This document shows, in pieces, positions 32,094-43,104 of a stretch of 64,000 nucleotides of DNA (position 1 is its first letter; the number at the start of each line of letters is the position of its first letter). Made by a program: the position numbers and the translations under genes. Source of the DNA: Seminavis robusta (lineage: Eukaryota; Bacillariophyta; Bacillariophyceae; Naviculales; Naviculaceae); the NCBI GenBank assembly GCA_903772945.1, contig CAICTM010000019.1, forward strand, positions 109,501 through 173,500. The letters are read 5' to 3'. The notes beneath the pieces were generated by a model, which was given only the letters and a program-made list of their open reading frames with translations, ran no database searches and had not been told where the DNA came from.

Positions 32094-32433
32094 ATGCAGG
32101 TTAGTCGGATTCTGTTGTTGTCTTGTGCTGTTGGTCATGATGTGTAGCATGCATTGTAAACTAACACTCCTATCTGGTTCCTCTCTTCTACTTCTTCTTC
32201 AGTCCAAATTGATCGTCCTTGCCGCCCTTGTTGCCAGTGCTTCGGCATTCGCCCCTGCCCCTGTCGCTCCCCGCGCCACCGCTCTCTTCAACGAAGAACC
32301 AAAGATCGGTGCTGGAGGTATGGCTGATACCCGTGACCCTGATGCCTTCGTTGATGAGGATCCCCGCAAGAGTATCTCTGAGGCACCCAGTTTCGAGGAA
32401 TACTTGAAGCAACGTCAGGCCGAAGGAAACTAA
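32094..32433 (+). CDS. Small plastid-targeted protein with a six-base first coding exon
   Basis: Exon 1 encodes only Met-Gln (32094-32099). A 103-base GT-AG intron (32100-32202, donor GTTAGT) leads to exon 2 (32203-32433), giving 78 residues. The N-terminus is a signal peptide ending in ASASAFAPAP, the ASAF/AFAP cleavage motif of diatom plastid precursors, followed by a short Ala/Pro/Arg transit peptide. The mature part of about 50 residues contains GAGGMADTRDPDAF and EDPRKSISEAPSFEEYLKQR. I recall similar small proteins in other diatoms but not a function. It is likely a thylakoid or stromal accessory protein. The plastid location is well supported. Confidence 0.8.
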
Positions 32434-34457
32434 GCATACATTCGCTAGTTGTTAAATTAAGGGTGGAAGTTTGTGAAAAGAAAAACTGTTGCATTCTGTA
32501 GAGTACAGCGTCTAGATTAAATTTCCCCGAAAGGGGGTGGCGTTTACACACTGGAGGCAATCATATCAACAATGACGGGTCGGTCACTCCAGGACACAAT
32601 GATGGGTCGGTCACTCCGCGATCTTTGAGAATTCTGTTTCTCAGGGACATCGAACAAGCGAAGCATTCCTTCCACGCGGCCATGCGCCTCCTTCATCTTG
32701 ATCACCATCCCATTACCCGGCGCCTACCGGTAGGACCCATGCCTTCACCACGATGGAGTTTAATGTCTGCAGCGCATGGTTGTGCGATGAGATATGCAGG
32801 GCTATTGAAGGGATCACGACTTCAACAACAATCCTGTTGTCAGAAAAGGGGGGCAGCCTCTCTTGGCTGCAATTCTGGTCACACCAGCAAGGCCTCTAGA
32901 GGTCAAGCTTAGGACTTTCCCTTTTCTTTCCGTCCAGGACGACTGCCGGCCTGAGCGACCACCAACAGCCATGTACCGACCAAATGCCATTGCTCTCGAC
33001 AACGATCTTCCGTTTCGAGCAGCATGCCTTGAAGAGTATTTTAATCCTAAGCATTTGAAGTGGCGTAACCATTCTTTGCAGGGTTGTTCACGCCAGTCAA
33101 GAATTCAGTGGGTATCGGACATCTCAGCATTTGTGAGGCCAAGGAAGCATGCTGGCCCACACACGAGCGAGGATTGGAAACCTCTCAGCATTTTTTGTTC
33201 TCCTGGCCACAAATTCTACTAGATTTGGCATAGCCATCCTTTGCAAGTTTGTTCACGCCAGTCAAGGACCTTTGGACAAGTGAGGATTGGAAGTCTCTCC
33301 TGCATGTTTTGTTCTCCTGCCCGCAAATTGGATCTATCAGGTACATCTGTGGCAAGACAAAGGTCTTTAAAAAAAAATTCCAGACCGCAATCTTCTCCTC
33401 AGGATTGGCATCGGCTTCGGCTTCCAATGAGTCAGACTCCGCTCGATCACCTCTAATTCCGACACTAAGATGATCGATTGCTGAAAATAAAAGAGAAATC
33501 ACACCTCGAGACACTCATGATTGGCAAAAAAAGTGTATAACCAATCGCTGAGCATCAAGGCATCAGCTCCACAGAGATTCCGGAGCGTGGCTATCAGCCC
33601 GGCCTTGGATAGCAAGAAAATATTTTGACCGGCCATTTAACCCCAGACTTCGGGGTGGGTGGACAATATTCGGCTGCCTACTCATACAACGGATGCTGCG
33701 TGGACAGCCTTATCGATGGTACATCTACTGGCTTCAGCTTCGGAAATTTCGTCTTTTGTGGAAACGCGTCGGGGCCGACAATCAACACATTTTGGACAGG
33801 TCTTCATCGCTCTGTCCGATGGATGAAGTTTTTTTTTCATATCAAAGTCCTGTCATCGTCGGTTGGTTGTGTGAAGTCAAAAGATGGACCACCCGACACC
33901 TGGTGTCGCAGTATTCCCACCAGCTGGGAGGTGTTGTCTGTTCGAAAGTTGGTCCCAAACTGTGAGACCAATGCACTGCCGGGTTTCGGGCATATTGCCA
34001 TATTGCCAATCGAATCGAATCTGCGATTAGGAAATGTTGGCTGTGAAGAGAGAGCGAGAGCCCATTTTCCAGCAACGCAGCTTGACGACAAGCCCGAAAC
34101 ATGCTTCAGAGATTTCTATTGCTGTTCTGGTCCGTCTCCACAATGACGGAAGGTCCGGTTGTACGGGTGGAGCGTGCAATCCTTCCACAAACAACCAAAA
34201 ATGCTACTTTGAAGCCTGAAAAGCTTCATCTTTTGCGTTTGCATTGTTCCATGGTGACAAGCTCGAAGGGAAAAGCTGGTGCTAGTCCTACCGGGATTAT
34301 GCTTGGTCGCAACAGATTGCAGATCGCCACTCATCGTAATGAATGAGCATGTACACCACGAACTATGTGGAAGAGAAATGCAGAAGAAATGTAGCATTTC
34401 TAGAAAGCAGTAGTTGAAAACATGCAGTGGAGCTATGTAAATGGAAAGCTAGCCTAG
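32434..34457. other. Intergenic with a partial tandem duplication
   Basis: No convincing gene. A segment at about 33069-33215 recurs at about 33235-33335: TTTGCA...TTGTTCACGCCAGTCAAG, then GAGGATTGGAA..CTCTC..GCAT, then TTGTTCTCCTG. The open frame at 33625-34146 has no recognised domain and an implausible composition. The right end is the 3' flank of the aldolase gene. Confidence 0.45.
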
Positions 34458-35636
34458 CTAGGATGTTTTTTGTCTCTTTGCATCTCGTTTATCAGACCCA
34501 ACGTGGTCACCTTCGCCCTTTCCCCACTCATGCTGCCCTTTGGCGGCAAGGCTAGCAATCTTGAGCTCTTGGATGTAGAGTTCGCCCATGGCTTCTAATT
34601 GCAAAACACCGCTCTTGCCCCGGCAAAGTTCGAGTAGTGGCAATTGCAATGCCTGACTAAAACTAAAACTCAGGTTCCACGGCCCCTTTTTGTTTGCCTT
34701 GTTGATGGCACTGAGACGAGCTGTGGCTTCTTTCAACGTTTGTCCTCCCGACAGGTAATTGCCCCCCGGCATGGCCACTGGAAAGCATTGTTCAAACACA
34801 AAGACATTTGCTTTTGCAATCTCTTCCACGCTGTAGCTCTGGGGACAGTCTCTCCCAGGATTGACAATGTTGCTCTTCAGAATGGTCCCTGCCATGAAGA
34901 CTCCGTGGTGGATCATGGCCTTGAAGAGCTCGGATTGGACTCGGATATTCACGTCCACCGCTTCCTGTAATGTGTGCGACCCAGTCAGGGACACATCCGG
35001 TTCTACAATTGGCACCAATCCTTCACTTTGACAAATCAATGCGTATCTGGCGAGATCTCGCATGTTGGCTTGAATTGCCAGTGTGGTGGGACGTCCCCGT
35101 TGTTTGTCAATGGTCAACGGGGAGCGCCATTTGCAAAATCTGGCTCCTTCCTTGTAGTATTGCTTGCATCGGACTGCGAGACTGTCCAGCCCCTGCATTA
35201 CCGTGTCGCCGCCAGTACCAGGGAGAGTGTAGACTTTGAGATGTGGCTTGACTCCCGGAACGATTCCTTTTTCTTGCAACACTTGTGGAAATGGCTTTCC
35301 ACCGTTGTCACTGCTTGTTTGGGTGAGTGTTTCGGGGTCCAAGATTGCGGCGCTCAGATACTTCTCGACGTTGGGTGTCTCGAACAGCATTTGTCGGTAC
35401 CGACGACGAGTTTCTGCCGTGTTCTCAATGCCCACGGTTTCAAAGCGACCGCCAATGGTACCGGGACTTTCATCGCAAGCAGTGATTCCTTTCCCGTGAG
35501 TGGCAATGGCATTGGCAGTCGCTTCCAAAGCGGCCTTTTCCGCTTCCGATAAAAAGGCGCCTCCGACAGAAAAGCTGTGGGTAGCTCCATTGGATTCACT
35601 CATCTTGATCGATGCTTTCCAACAAAAGCTCAACAC
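34458..35636 (-). CDS. Class I fructose-bisphosphate aldolase
   Basis: 392 residues from the ATG at 35636, or 381 from the ATG at 35603 (MSESNGATHSF), the likelier start. Conserved aldolase I blocks are GKGITACDESPGT, ETRRRYRQMLF, GARFCKWRSPL (K169), VPIVEPDV and MAGTILKSNIVNPG (K254, the Schiff-base lysine). NYLSGGQTLKEATARLSAIN and GPWNLSFSFSQALQ follow. The usual A-A-DES is A-C-DES here. It cleaves fructose-1,6-bisphosphate to GAP and DHAP in glycolysis/gluconeogenesis. There is no plastid or mitochondrial presequence, so it is probably cytosolic. It is divergent from the gene at 35845. Confidence 0.93.
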   Translation of the reverse strand: MLSFCWKASIKMSESNGATHSFSVGGAFLSEAEKAALEATANAIATHGKGITACDESPGTIGGRFETVGIENTAETRRRYRQMLFETPNVEKYLSAAILDPETLTQTSSDNGGKPFPQVLQEKGIVPGVKPHLKVYTLPGTGGDTVMQGLDSLAVRCKQYYKEGARFCKWRSPLTIDKQRGRPTTLAIQANMRDLARYALICQSEGLVPIVEPDVSLTGSHTLQEAVDVNIRVQSELFKAMIHHGVFMAGTILKSNIVNPGRDCPQSYSVEEIAKANVFVFEQCFPVAMPGGNYLSGGQTLKEATARLSAINKANKKGPWNLSFSFSQALQLPLLELCRGKSGVLQLEAMGELYIQELKIASLAAKGQHEWGKGEGDHVGSDKRDAKRQKTS

Positions 35637-35844
35637 AGTGGTGGTATGGATGCGTGGTTTGACCTCTCATTTCTGTTGCGTTTGTGTTCTTCTTTGGAGG
35701 CACAACGTCACCGTCGTCATCTTCTGAGCGGCTTCACTGGCTTACTAGCTAGTAAAGAAGATCCCAAAGGAAGACACAACGACACAACAAGACGTGTCCC
35801 CTCCAACCCATAGTAACCTCTTCGTTCAGCCGACAGATCATGCA
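35637..35844. promoter_or_regulatory. Short divergent promoter region
   Basis: Only about 210-240 bases separate the start of the aldolase gene (-) from the secreted SGNH-like gene (+). Both core promoters must lie here. No motif stands out apart from a CTAGCTAG word at about 35745. Confidence 0.4.
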
Positions 35845-38481
35845 ATGGTGACTTTTAACAACTTGGCTGCTGAGACAAGATGGGCTTTGGTCCTTCTTCG
35901 TTGCATCATCTTCTTTTGTTTTTTGGATAGCAGTAGAGCCCAGCCTATCAACACCCACGCAAAAAGTGACTACAACGACTACAACAACCAGCAAGAACAC
36001 AGACGAGCCAGCACGTACTCCGAGCTATCAACCATTCCTCCAGACCCTGTTGCCAAAAATGTCAGCAAACAAATCAAAGATAGTCTGGCAGTCAAGTATG
36101 GGAAATGGCACTTTTGGGACGGCAATGAGCAGTATCGTCCGGAAAATGATGACTTGTGCGACCAGTACGAACCGGTCTGCGATGTGCCGGAAGAAGATTT
36201 TCCTGACGACAGTTGGCAAGGCGATGCTGTCTTTGTCAACCACTTTCTCAATGATGCCGAATTGTTGGTCAATCGAGCCATGGAGGCCATCTTTGAAGAG
36301 TATGGTCATCCCAAACCAAAAGGTGCCGAGGGATTGGCAGAACGAATGAGAATGTTTCACTGGGACAAGATTGATCTGAAAACGGCAAAAGGACCACCCA
36401 AAGCCTTTCAGGGGAGTATGAGCCGAGGAAATGGAGGATGGACCACTCGACGTAGCTTTGATGGATTGGTTCGGCGCATCTTACATGCCATCATGACAAG
36501 TGGTACCTTCACGGTAGTGGTAGCAGGAAACTCTGCTGCAGCGGGTCATGGGTACGTTTGCATTGCAATATTGGGAAGCATCAAAGGTATTCTCTTGTGT
36601 TTCCATTCTCACGGTACTTTTTTCATTCTCAGCAACCACTTCCGTCAGAGTTACCCCATGCAATTCCATAGAATAATGGCACCAATTTTTGCTCGATTAG
36701 GAGTCAGACTCATTACACGCAACATCTCACAAGGTGCATTGGGGACTCTTCAGAATACATTAGGCTCGGGTGATATTTACGGCCGAAAAATTGACGTTCT
36801 TATTTGGGATGCAGCAATGACAGAAAAGTTTGACCAACATCTCATTGATCTCTTTTTCCGACAAGCTTTAATAGCAGGAGATCATGTACCAGTTCTATGG
36901 AGTGCTGGAGGAACCTACGACCTTTTGAAGGTATTGCACGAACATGCCGATGCTGATGTGGGAGAATTTGGGCTGGGATTGGATGGAATTGAATTGACCA
37001 CCAGTGATGAGCAGGCAAAAACCTTGCCATGGGCTGTGCAATACCTGAAATGTGACCCAGCCAATCAAGAGGTCTGCAACAGACATAATGATTACTGCAC
37101 CAAGTGTTGGATCGACAGGGATGACGGCATTAAGCCTGAAAAAAGTCAAAACGACAAAATTGGAGGTCAAGTAAAGTGGCACCCAGGATGGAGGCAACAT
37201 CAGTTGACTGGGCGTGTTTTAGCCTTCTCTGTTCTGGAAGCTCTGCAAATGGCCATTCAGCAATTCTCGGATGGAACCATGGGTAGGTTGTTGATTGCCA
37301 TGAGTCTCTGATCATCAACGGTTGCCTGGATGCTGACATTCCTATTGTATTTGTTTGCCTCCAGGTGGGCCACCACTGGAAGATGAGTATTGGCATGTCC
37401 AGGATTATTTTGAGAATATTCAAACCAAAGTGAAGAACATGGATCCAAAGCTTGGCGATTGTTACTCCATCAAAGATGTAGGACTACCAGAAAGACTGTG
37501 CAACACGACCATGAATGTAAGATGCATCAATCTTCCCCTTTGGGTTTGGAAGTTTGTCCTCAACCTAACTTTGTGGCTTGGATCTTCTCACCAAAACAGG
37601 GTCGAACACATTACACTCCCCGAGCGAACTTTGACAAGACCGGTATCAATACAATTGTGGAACCTGCGGACAATGGGTATGTCCCGAAGAATGCAAAGAC
37701 AAAACTCTATGGGGGTCTAGATGCACACAACTCCTGCTATGATGTACCCTCTGGCCAGGTTGATGTGCTGTCCATTGTCAGTGGGAGGCGAAGAATGGCG
37801 GAAGAGGTGCTTTTTAATTATTCTGCAACAGCTGCAAAGCGAGGTCCACCGGCTCAGACTACAGACATGACAACCAACACAAAAATTCAGCAGCCTTCCC
37901 TCAGGGTTCGGCAGCATCGTGAACTTGATGAAATCAAACCCGGCATAGGGTGGGAGATTGTGGAAGAACCACAAGGGTACTGTGATGGGAGTTATGCAGC
38001 CGTGTGTGCCAGATGGACGCATCATGAGTGTGTGCTCAGTGGCCACCACGACGCCCGTGGCATGCTGCTTGGCAATGGCTTTTCTGGATGGCTGGTGATG
38101 AACGTGAAAATTAAGGAAGGACTTATCATTCTCAAGTTTCACTCCTGGGCCAGAAAAGAATGGGTCACAATCGCAAAGGACTGGACCTCTGAGAATAATG
38201 CCCGTAGATTCTTGAAGGCCACTGATAGTACAGACCCAATTGAAGGTCTACCCAACAGCTTTCAACTTGAATATGCAATCGATGGTGAAGTGACACACAT
38301 CAACAAGCACGAGCTGAAGAAAAAATACCGACTGAGACCTCAAAGAGTAGTTGAACTTCTTGTGTTGATGGACGATCCAGACTTTGCAGGTGGTGAAGAA
38401 TATGATGTTGAAGTTGCAGTCCGGTTAACGGGATGTGGCACTGATTGCGTACTTGGAGTGTCTCACATCTTTTGGGCTTAG
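35845..38481 (+). CDS. Secreted protein with weak SGNH-hydrolase-like domain, four exons
   Basis: Exons 35845-36551, 36633-37282, 37365-37516 and 37600-38481 join over introns of 81, 82 and 83 bases to give 796 residues; an ATG 51 bases upstream is possible. The first intron is a multiple of three and open, so it reads through. A signal peptide (LLRCIIFFCFLDSSRAQ) opens the protein. VVVAGNSAAAGHGNHFRQSY near residues 225-245 resembles the block-I serine region of SGNH/GDSL enzymes, and KIDVLIWDAAMTE a later block. The middle has CNRHNDYCTKC, and the C-terminal 250 residues form a separate beta-rich region. It may act on cell-wall or exported glycans, but this is speculative. The exon structure is well supported. 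Confidence 0.7.
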
Positions 38482-38633
38482 CAACTTAACAATTAGCAGT
38501 GGGCAAGCCAAAACTATACATTCTACCGCCAGAACACAAAAGAGTACGGATATCATGATGCTATGTACTTGTAGTAATACACTGTCGAAAATCCGCTCTA
38601 CCTTTATTCTATTTTGTTTTACAACCAGATATA

Positions 38634-39185
38634 TCAACAATTTGCTCCTGTTGTGGGATTGCATGGGGGCACAGGGGGATTTGTAACAGGGGGTGGTTGA
38701 ATGGGTGGACAATTTGCGGCAGTGGTTGGGTTGCACGGGGGTGGTACATGCATACAAGAAGTGAATGCAAAACCAGCAGCATTAGCCAGGCACAAATTAT
38801 CGTACTGACACTTTTGGTTGCAAATGACAATCTCTTTATTGAGGGCTGTGTGTGACAAACAGAAGTGGCATTAGTTGGAAAAGCTTGTTGCTTTGTAACG
38901 TTTCACGGTCGTTGCAGTTTATCACTTACGGCAGCTGATTCCGGGTCCAGGAAGAGGACAAAAATCATCCACGGGTAGGCAGTTGACAAAGCCAGCAGCA
39001 TTGGCCAAACACGCATTATCGTACTCGCATCTATAGCCTTCTCCACAGGCCACAGTATTGATGTTGCTGGGGCACGTGTTCCCAGTTCCCGGAAGCGGAC
39101 AATAGTGTTGGAGTGTGAGTCCTCGAAGTCCGTATCCATTGACTTGAGAAGTAAGAAATACAATAGCGAATGCAGTCTTCATCAT
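38634..39185 (-). CDS. Small secreted Kazal-like cysteine-rich protein, two exons
   Basis: Exon 1 (39185-38930) and exon 2 (38845-38634) flank an 84-base intron (donor GTAAGT, acceptor CACACAG), giving 155 residues. A signal peptide (MMKTAFAIVFLTSQVNG) is followed by two similar units, CGEGYRCEYDNACLANAAGF and CNQKCQYDNLCLANAAGF. Each resembles the Y.N.C.A..AG core of Kazal protease inhibitors with a shortened spacing. A proline-rich tail has CNPTTAANC and CNPTTGANC repeats. Protease inhibition is a guess from the pattern; a structural secreted role is equally possible. It is convergent with the SGNH-like gene, with 152 bases between stops. Confidence 0.7.
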
Positions 39186-39761
39186 TGTTTCTTGGTAGTG
39201 GTGGTTCTTTGATCTTGTTTGTCCTGGTGCTTTGTTTATGAGACTCGGCGCTGGCCTTTACAACGCAATCTTGTCAACTCTCCACGATGAACTCCACAGT
39301 GATCTTTGCTGCCGTGTTGCAGTTGAACTGTGACTACCGCAGGAGTTAATTGCTGCTGCTGTCTTTTTCGGCGCTGTGGAGACAAACCGTCAAGCATAGG
39401 GTACCGGTACCAGGTATGCCATGGGTGGCAATCTCTCCCTTGAAGTGCTTAGCAAGAAGGATGGGGCAGGCTATTTTAGAACGTTGTTGCAGTTGGTTGA
39501 TAGCAGTTTCTTAGTTAGTTATACATCTAGATTGGTAGCCAGTACCGCAATAATAGAACATAGCCCCACATCGTCTTCAGATCACTGATACCAGTACGTA
39601 TTATTATGAAGGTGACATGTCAACACTATCAAACAAACAGTTCCATAACATAATAAAAACACAGAAAGCGTGGCGCCTCCCCTTTGCTGCCGTCGACACA
39701 TGAAAACATCCAAAGACGGTCGAGATCCGAGCTATTGTTCGTCCGCCAGATGAGTCACTTT
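39186..39761. other. Intergenic
   Basis: I see no gene. A GGTACCGGTACC palindrome lies at about 39401-39412. The right part is 3' flank of the MORC-like gene. Confidence 0.4.
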
Positions 39762-42302
39762 CTAGATATCATCAGTCCCGTGCCCTAGGTGAGGCTCATA
39801 GTTTCTCCGCTGCAGCTCTTGAATCTTGCTGTCACGTTGTTGGAGCTCGGTTTGAAGCCGTTCAATCTCCGACGTCATTTCCTTGTTGTCGTGTTTGAGT
39901 TTTTCGTTCTCCTCCATTGTGGTTTGAAGGTGACGTTCTGCATTGAAGGCCCGAGTTCTCGACGGGTCTGCCCGGTGCACCTCAAGCAGTCGTTCGGTAG
40001 CACCCTTTAACTGTTCTTCGAGACGTTTCACCGTTTCCTGGCTGCTCTGGAGTTCTTTTTCCAGCTCCTTCACCCTCGCGCCATCGTTGCTGTCGTCGCC
40101 ATGCTGTGGTGTAATCATCCCGATTCGTCTCTGCGGTGCAATAGAATTGCGGGGTGTTTTCTTGACGGCGATCATACGCATCTTCTTGGCAGGAGGCGTA
40201 GCCACGACGGTACTGACTTCTTCTTCCTCACTGCCAGAACTGCTGTCGTCCGAATTCGGTTGCGTTACGGATGTGCGTCGGGCTGACGACGCCTGAGACG
40301 CTGCCGATGACCGACGTCGCCCAGCACTCACAGTCGAAGTCTTCTTTGGAGGACGTCCACGCGGTCTGGGCGCCTCTTCTTCCTCGGCGCCAGCACCCGC
40401 GGTAGACGATTTCCGCTTGAGGCTGGTGGGAAGTCCCCGTCCACGAACTTTGTTGTTGTTTTGGATAATGCTGTTGTTGTCAATTTTGGGGGGATAATGC
40501 GTTTCGTTGAATCGAAAGACCGTCGCAGGTTGTGGCCACAACTCCACCTTGTGTGCCTTTTTTCGGATTTCAATCCGCTCCGAGTTCTTGACATGTTTGA
40601 TGTACCAGTTGGGGTCACTTAATTCTGTGAATTTTGCCGTTTCGATCCGCGAACACTCGTCCTCGGGAAGCGGAGTTCCCTCTTTGAGCATTTTTGCTTG
40701 TTGTTGAATTCGATTCTGGATGGGCTCCATGAACGACACGACCGCCCTATTCAAGCGGGACTTGTAATCATTGTGTTTGACGGGACCTTCTCCCTGAAAC
40801 TTTCGAGAATGATAATCCCAATAAAATCGCGCCACCGCTCCCGCCCACGCATACAAGTTGCTTTCGTGAATGGCACCGGCATGTTCTTTGGACCATGTAA
40901 GTCCATCCTTGGCAGGTTTCAAGGGCAACTCTCCCGCCACATCATCAATAATGACGGTCAATCCCTGCGTATAGTCCACCCCGGACGCAGGGAGTCCCAA
41001 AACGGCACGAGCATCCTTATTTTCCTCAATCAATCGTCCCGATTGTCGACTGTAAAAGCAGAGTTTCAATCCCTTGTCTTCACCATGCTTGTTCCCAAAT
41101 CGTAGGGCATCAAATCCACAGTAAATGCTGAGACTGTATCCCTGATCCATCCAATTGTCGTCCGTCAAGTCCTTAATTTTGGTGTCCTTTGGCACGTTGA
41201 CTTCGAATTTTGCCATTTCGACCAATCGATTCTGCCAGTAGACAAAGTGCATGCGTTCTCCCATGATCCAAAAATCGAAATCATGAAGCGGAATATTGAT
41301 GTAGTATTTTTGAATGAGATCGCGTACTTCATTCAGAAAGTTTCGTGCGGGTTGGTACATCATTCCGTTGGCACTCCGCGCGTTGCTGGCATGTAGAAAG
41401 TCGGTAATGATCAATTGAAAGACGTGGTCTTCCTGTTTCCACTGGTCTTTCGTCAGCATGTCCATGGCGTAGTGAACGATTTGTTCCGCGGCATCGTCCG
41501 GAAAGCCTTGTCCCAGAGTACTGGTGACGAGTGCATGGACATGAGGATTGTCGTGTAGTATTTTTTCAATCTGCGGACGTAGTTCCTGTGCGATTACTTC
41601 TGGTGGTGTGTTGTTGTTGGCTAGTAGGTGTGGTTCAATGCCAAAGGGAAAATGCGGCAAGGAGACACTGTCTTTGGTCTGCAAATCCCTGGCAATCACT
41701 CCAAAGTCGAACTCGTGTTTGTTTCGTGTCAAGACAAAGTTAATGTTGGAGAGTGTGGCACACGAGTGTTTCAGTCCCACTCCGTATTCTCCAATCGAAT
41801 CGACTGCCGTCTTTTCACTGCGGTAGGCCATGAGCGTCACTTCCAGCGACTTGATGGGCTTGGCGGCGTTGTTGGTGATGATCAATCCATTCGGTAGCAA
41901 ATAGTCCATGGTGACCTTCCCGTGGAATCCAGAAGTCAAAGTAGCATCAAAGCAATTGTCCAACAAATCCAGACAAGCGTACTTGGGTTCGTTGTAACTG
42001 TGCGCCCACGCTCTCCACATGCCCAGGCCATCCACGCCCGCACCTGAATTATTGTTGTGATTCATCGTACTATTGTCTTGCTGATGATATTGCTGTTGCT
42101 GTTGATACTGATGCTGATGATACTGATGCTGCTGGTCCTCCTGTTTCGGCGCATAGTGCTGCTGCGGCTGCTGATACTGCGGCTGCTGCTGCTGCTGATA
42201 CTGCGGCTGCTGATACTGCGGCGGATGATGTTGATGGGTTCCCATTCCCGTGGACTCCTCCCCGGGCGTCCATCCTTGCAAAGTTTGGTCAAACACAGAC
42301 AT
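39762..42302 (-). CDS. MORC-type GHKL ATPase with AT-hook and coiled coil
   Basis: A single exon of 846 residues. The N-terminus (residues 20-75) is Gln/Tyr/Pro/His-rich low complexity. The GHKL ATPase fold starts near residue 95: LDLLDNCFDA near 109-118 (N box) and SIGEYGVGLKHS near 168-180 (G box). A MORC S5-like half follows, with YSLSIYCGFDALRFGNKHGE and KLCFYSRQSGRLIEENKDAR near 388-440. RPRGRPPKK near 648-656 is an AT-hook, followed by Ser-rich acidic sequence and a coiled coil (VKELEKELQSSQETVKRLEE and onward, about 740-835). MORC proteins are ATP-dependent DNA clamps that compact or silence chromatin. Nuclear silencing, perhaps of nearby repeats, is inferred. No CW zinc finger was seen. 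Confidence 0.85.
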   Translation of the reverse strand: MSVFDQTLQGWTPGEESTGMGTHQHHPPQYQQPQYQQQQQPQYQQPQQHYAPKQEDQQHQYHQHQYQQQQQYHQQDNSTMNHNNNSGAGVDGLGMWRAWAHSYNEPKYACLDLLDNCFDATLTSGFHGKVTMDYLLPNGLIITNNAAKPIKSLEVTLMAYRSEKTAVDSIGEYGVGLKHSCATLSNINFVLTRNKHEFDFGVIARDLQTKDSVSLPHFPFGIEPHLLANNNTPPEVIAQELRPQIEKILHDNPHVHALVTSTLGQGFPDDAAEQIVHYAMDMLTKDQWKQEDHVFQLIITDFLHASNARSANGMMYQPARNFLNEVRDLIQKYYINIPLHDFDFWIMGERMHFVYWQNRLVEMAKFEVNVPKDTKIKDLTDDNWMDQGYSLSIYCGFDALRFGNKHGEDKGLKLCFYSRQSGRLIEENKDARAVLGLPASGVDYTQGLTVIIDDVAGELPLKPAKDGLTWSKEHAGAIHESNLYAWAGAVARFYWDYHSRKFQGEGPVKHNDYKSRLNRAVVSFMEPIQNRIQQQAKMLKEGTPLPEDECSRIETAKFTELSDPNWYIKHVKNSERIEIRKKAHKVELWPQPATVFRFNETHYPPKIDNNSIIQNNNKVRGRGLPTSLKRKSSTAGAGAEEEEAPRPRGRPPKKTSTVSAGRRRSSAASQASSARRTSVTQPNSDDSSSGSEEEEVSTVVATPPAKKMRMIAVKKTPRNSIAPQRRIGMITPQHGDDSNDGARVKELEKELQSSQETVKRLEEQLKGATERLLEVHRADPSRTRAFNAERHLQTTMEENEKLKHDNKEMTSEIERLQTELQQRDSKIQELQRRNYEPHLGHGTDDI

Positions 42303-43104
42303 GGCTTAGGCGGCAGTGGTTGCTGTTGTAGTACTAGTAGTATTACTATTGTAGCTCTGAGGTTGTAAGGATGTTCAAATGGAAACACGAGGAAGTCCTA
42401 TTCATGCTGGAGCAGTCGAGGCGTCGATCCGATCCATTCCCATCTGTCAAGGTCTCTTGTTTTATGTTGCTTCTTCTCTCGACGCTCCTGAAAATTCTCG
42501 ACGTCCGTTTGTTTGTTCGCTAAAGAAGTGGCTGGGAATGGATCATTCCCGAACCATTCTTCACAGGACTGAGCGGGGCGACCCTCACAAAAACCAATGC
42601 ATCCACCAATCCACGCACCGTGGCTGATCCAAAAGTTCGACATGTCAACACAAATGCTTGAACTTTAGAAAGATAAGCTTGCCAAGCGTACCGGTAACTA
42701 CACCGGATCTAGTTCAGCGCACTGGCATGTTCCAGAATGGCTATAGTTTTACAAGTAAGTTAACTAATACATGCAGCAGGTACAGTACTCTGTGGTTGCT
42801 CCTGCTCGGTTGAGCATTGCCCTGGCTCAAGCGGCTACAATGTGCCTGTGCGTGTGGTTCACACGTTCCTGCTATCCAAATGAGCTCTCGGTGTTGGGAC
42901 GATCGAGGCACTCTTGACCTCTTCCCCTAGTCTTTGTCCTTTGATCCTCTCTGCCCTCCTCCTCCCTTGCTACCCTTTCCTGGATGTGCGGCTGATCTGC
43001 TCACTGGGTTGTTCGGCTCGCACTCTTGCATCCTGCCCTCCTCCTCTGAAACCCATCCTCACCGTTGTCCCCTCTCTTCCATACTAGTAGCTTCTCGTTT
43101 CATG
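42303..43104. other. Intergenic
   Basis: No gene. It contains a long pyrimidine-rich strand at about 42905-43085, loosely like the one at 31020-31130. Otherwise nothing is recognised. Confidence 0.4.

Noticed and set aside
33625-34146. 173-codon plus-strand frame
   Set aside because: No domain, no signal or splice support, and a composition unlike the neighbouring genes.
37517-37521. GTAAG read as a five-base frameshift in the SGNH-like gene
   Set aside because: An 83-base GT-AG intron (37517-37599) restores the frame and matches the sizes of the other two introns.
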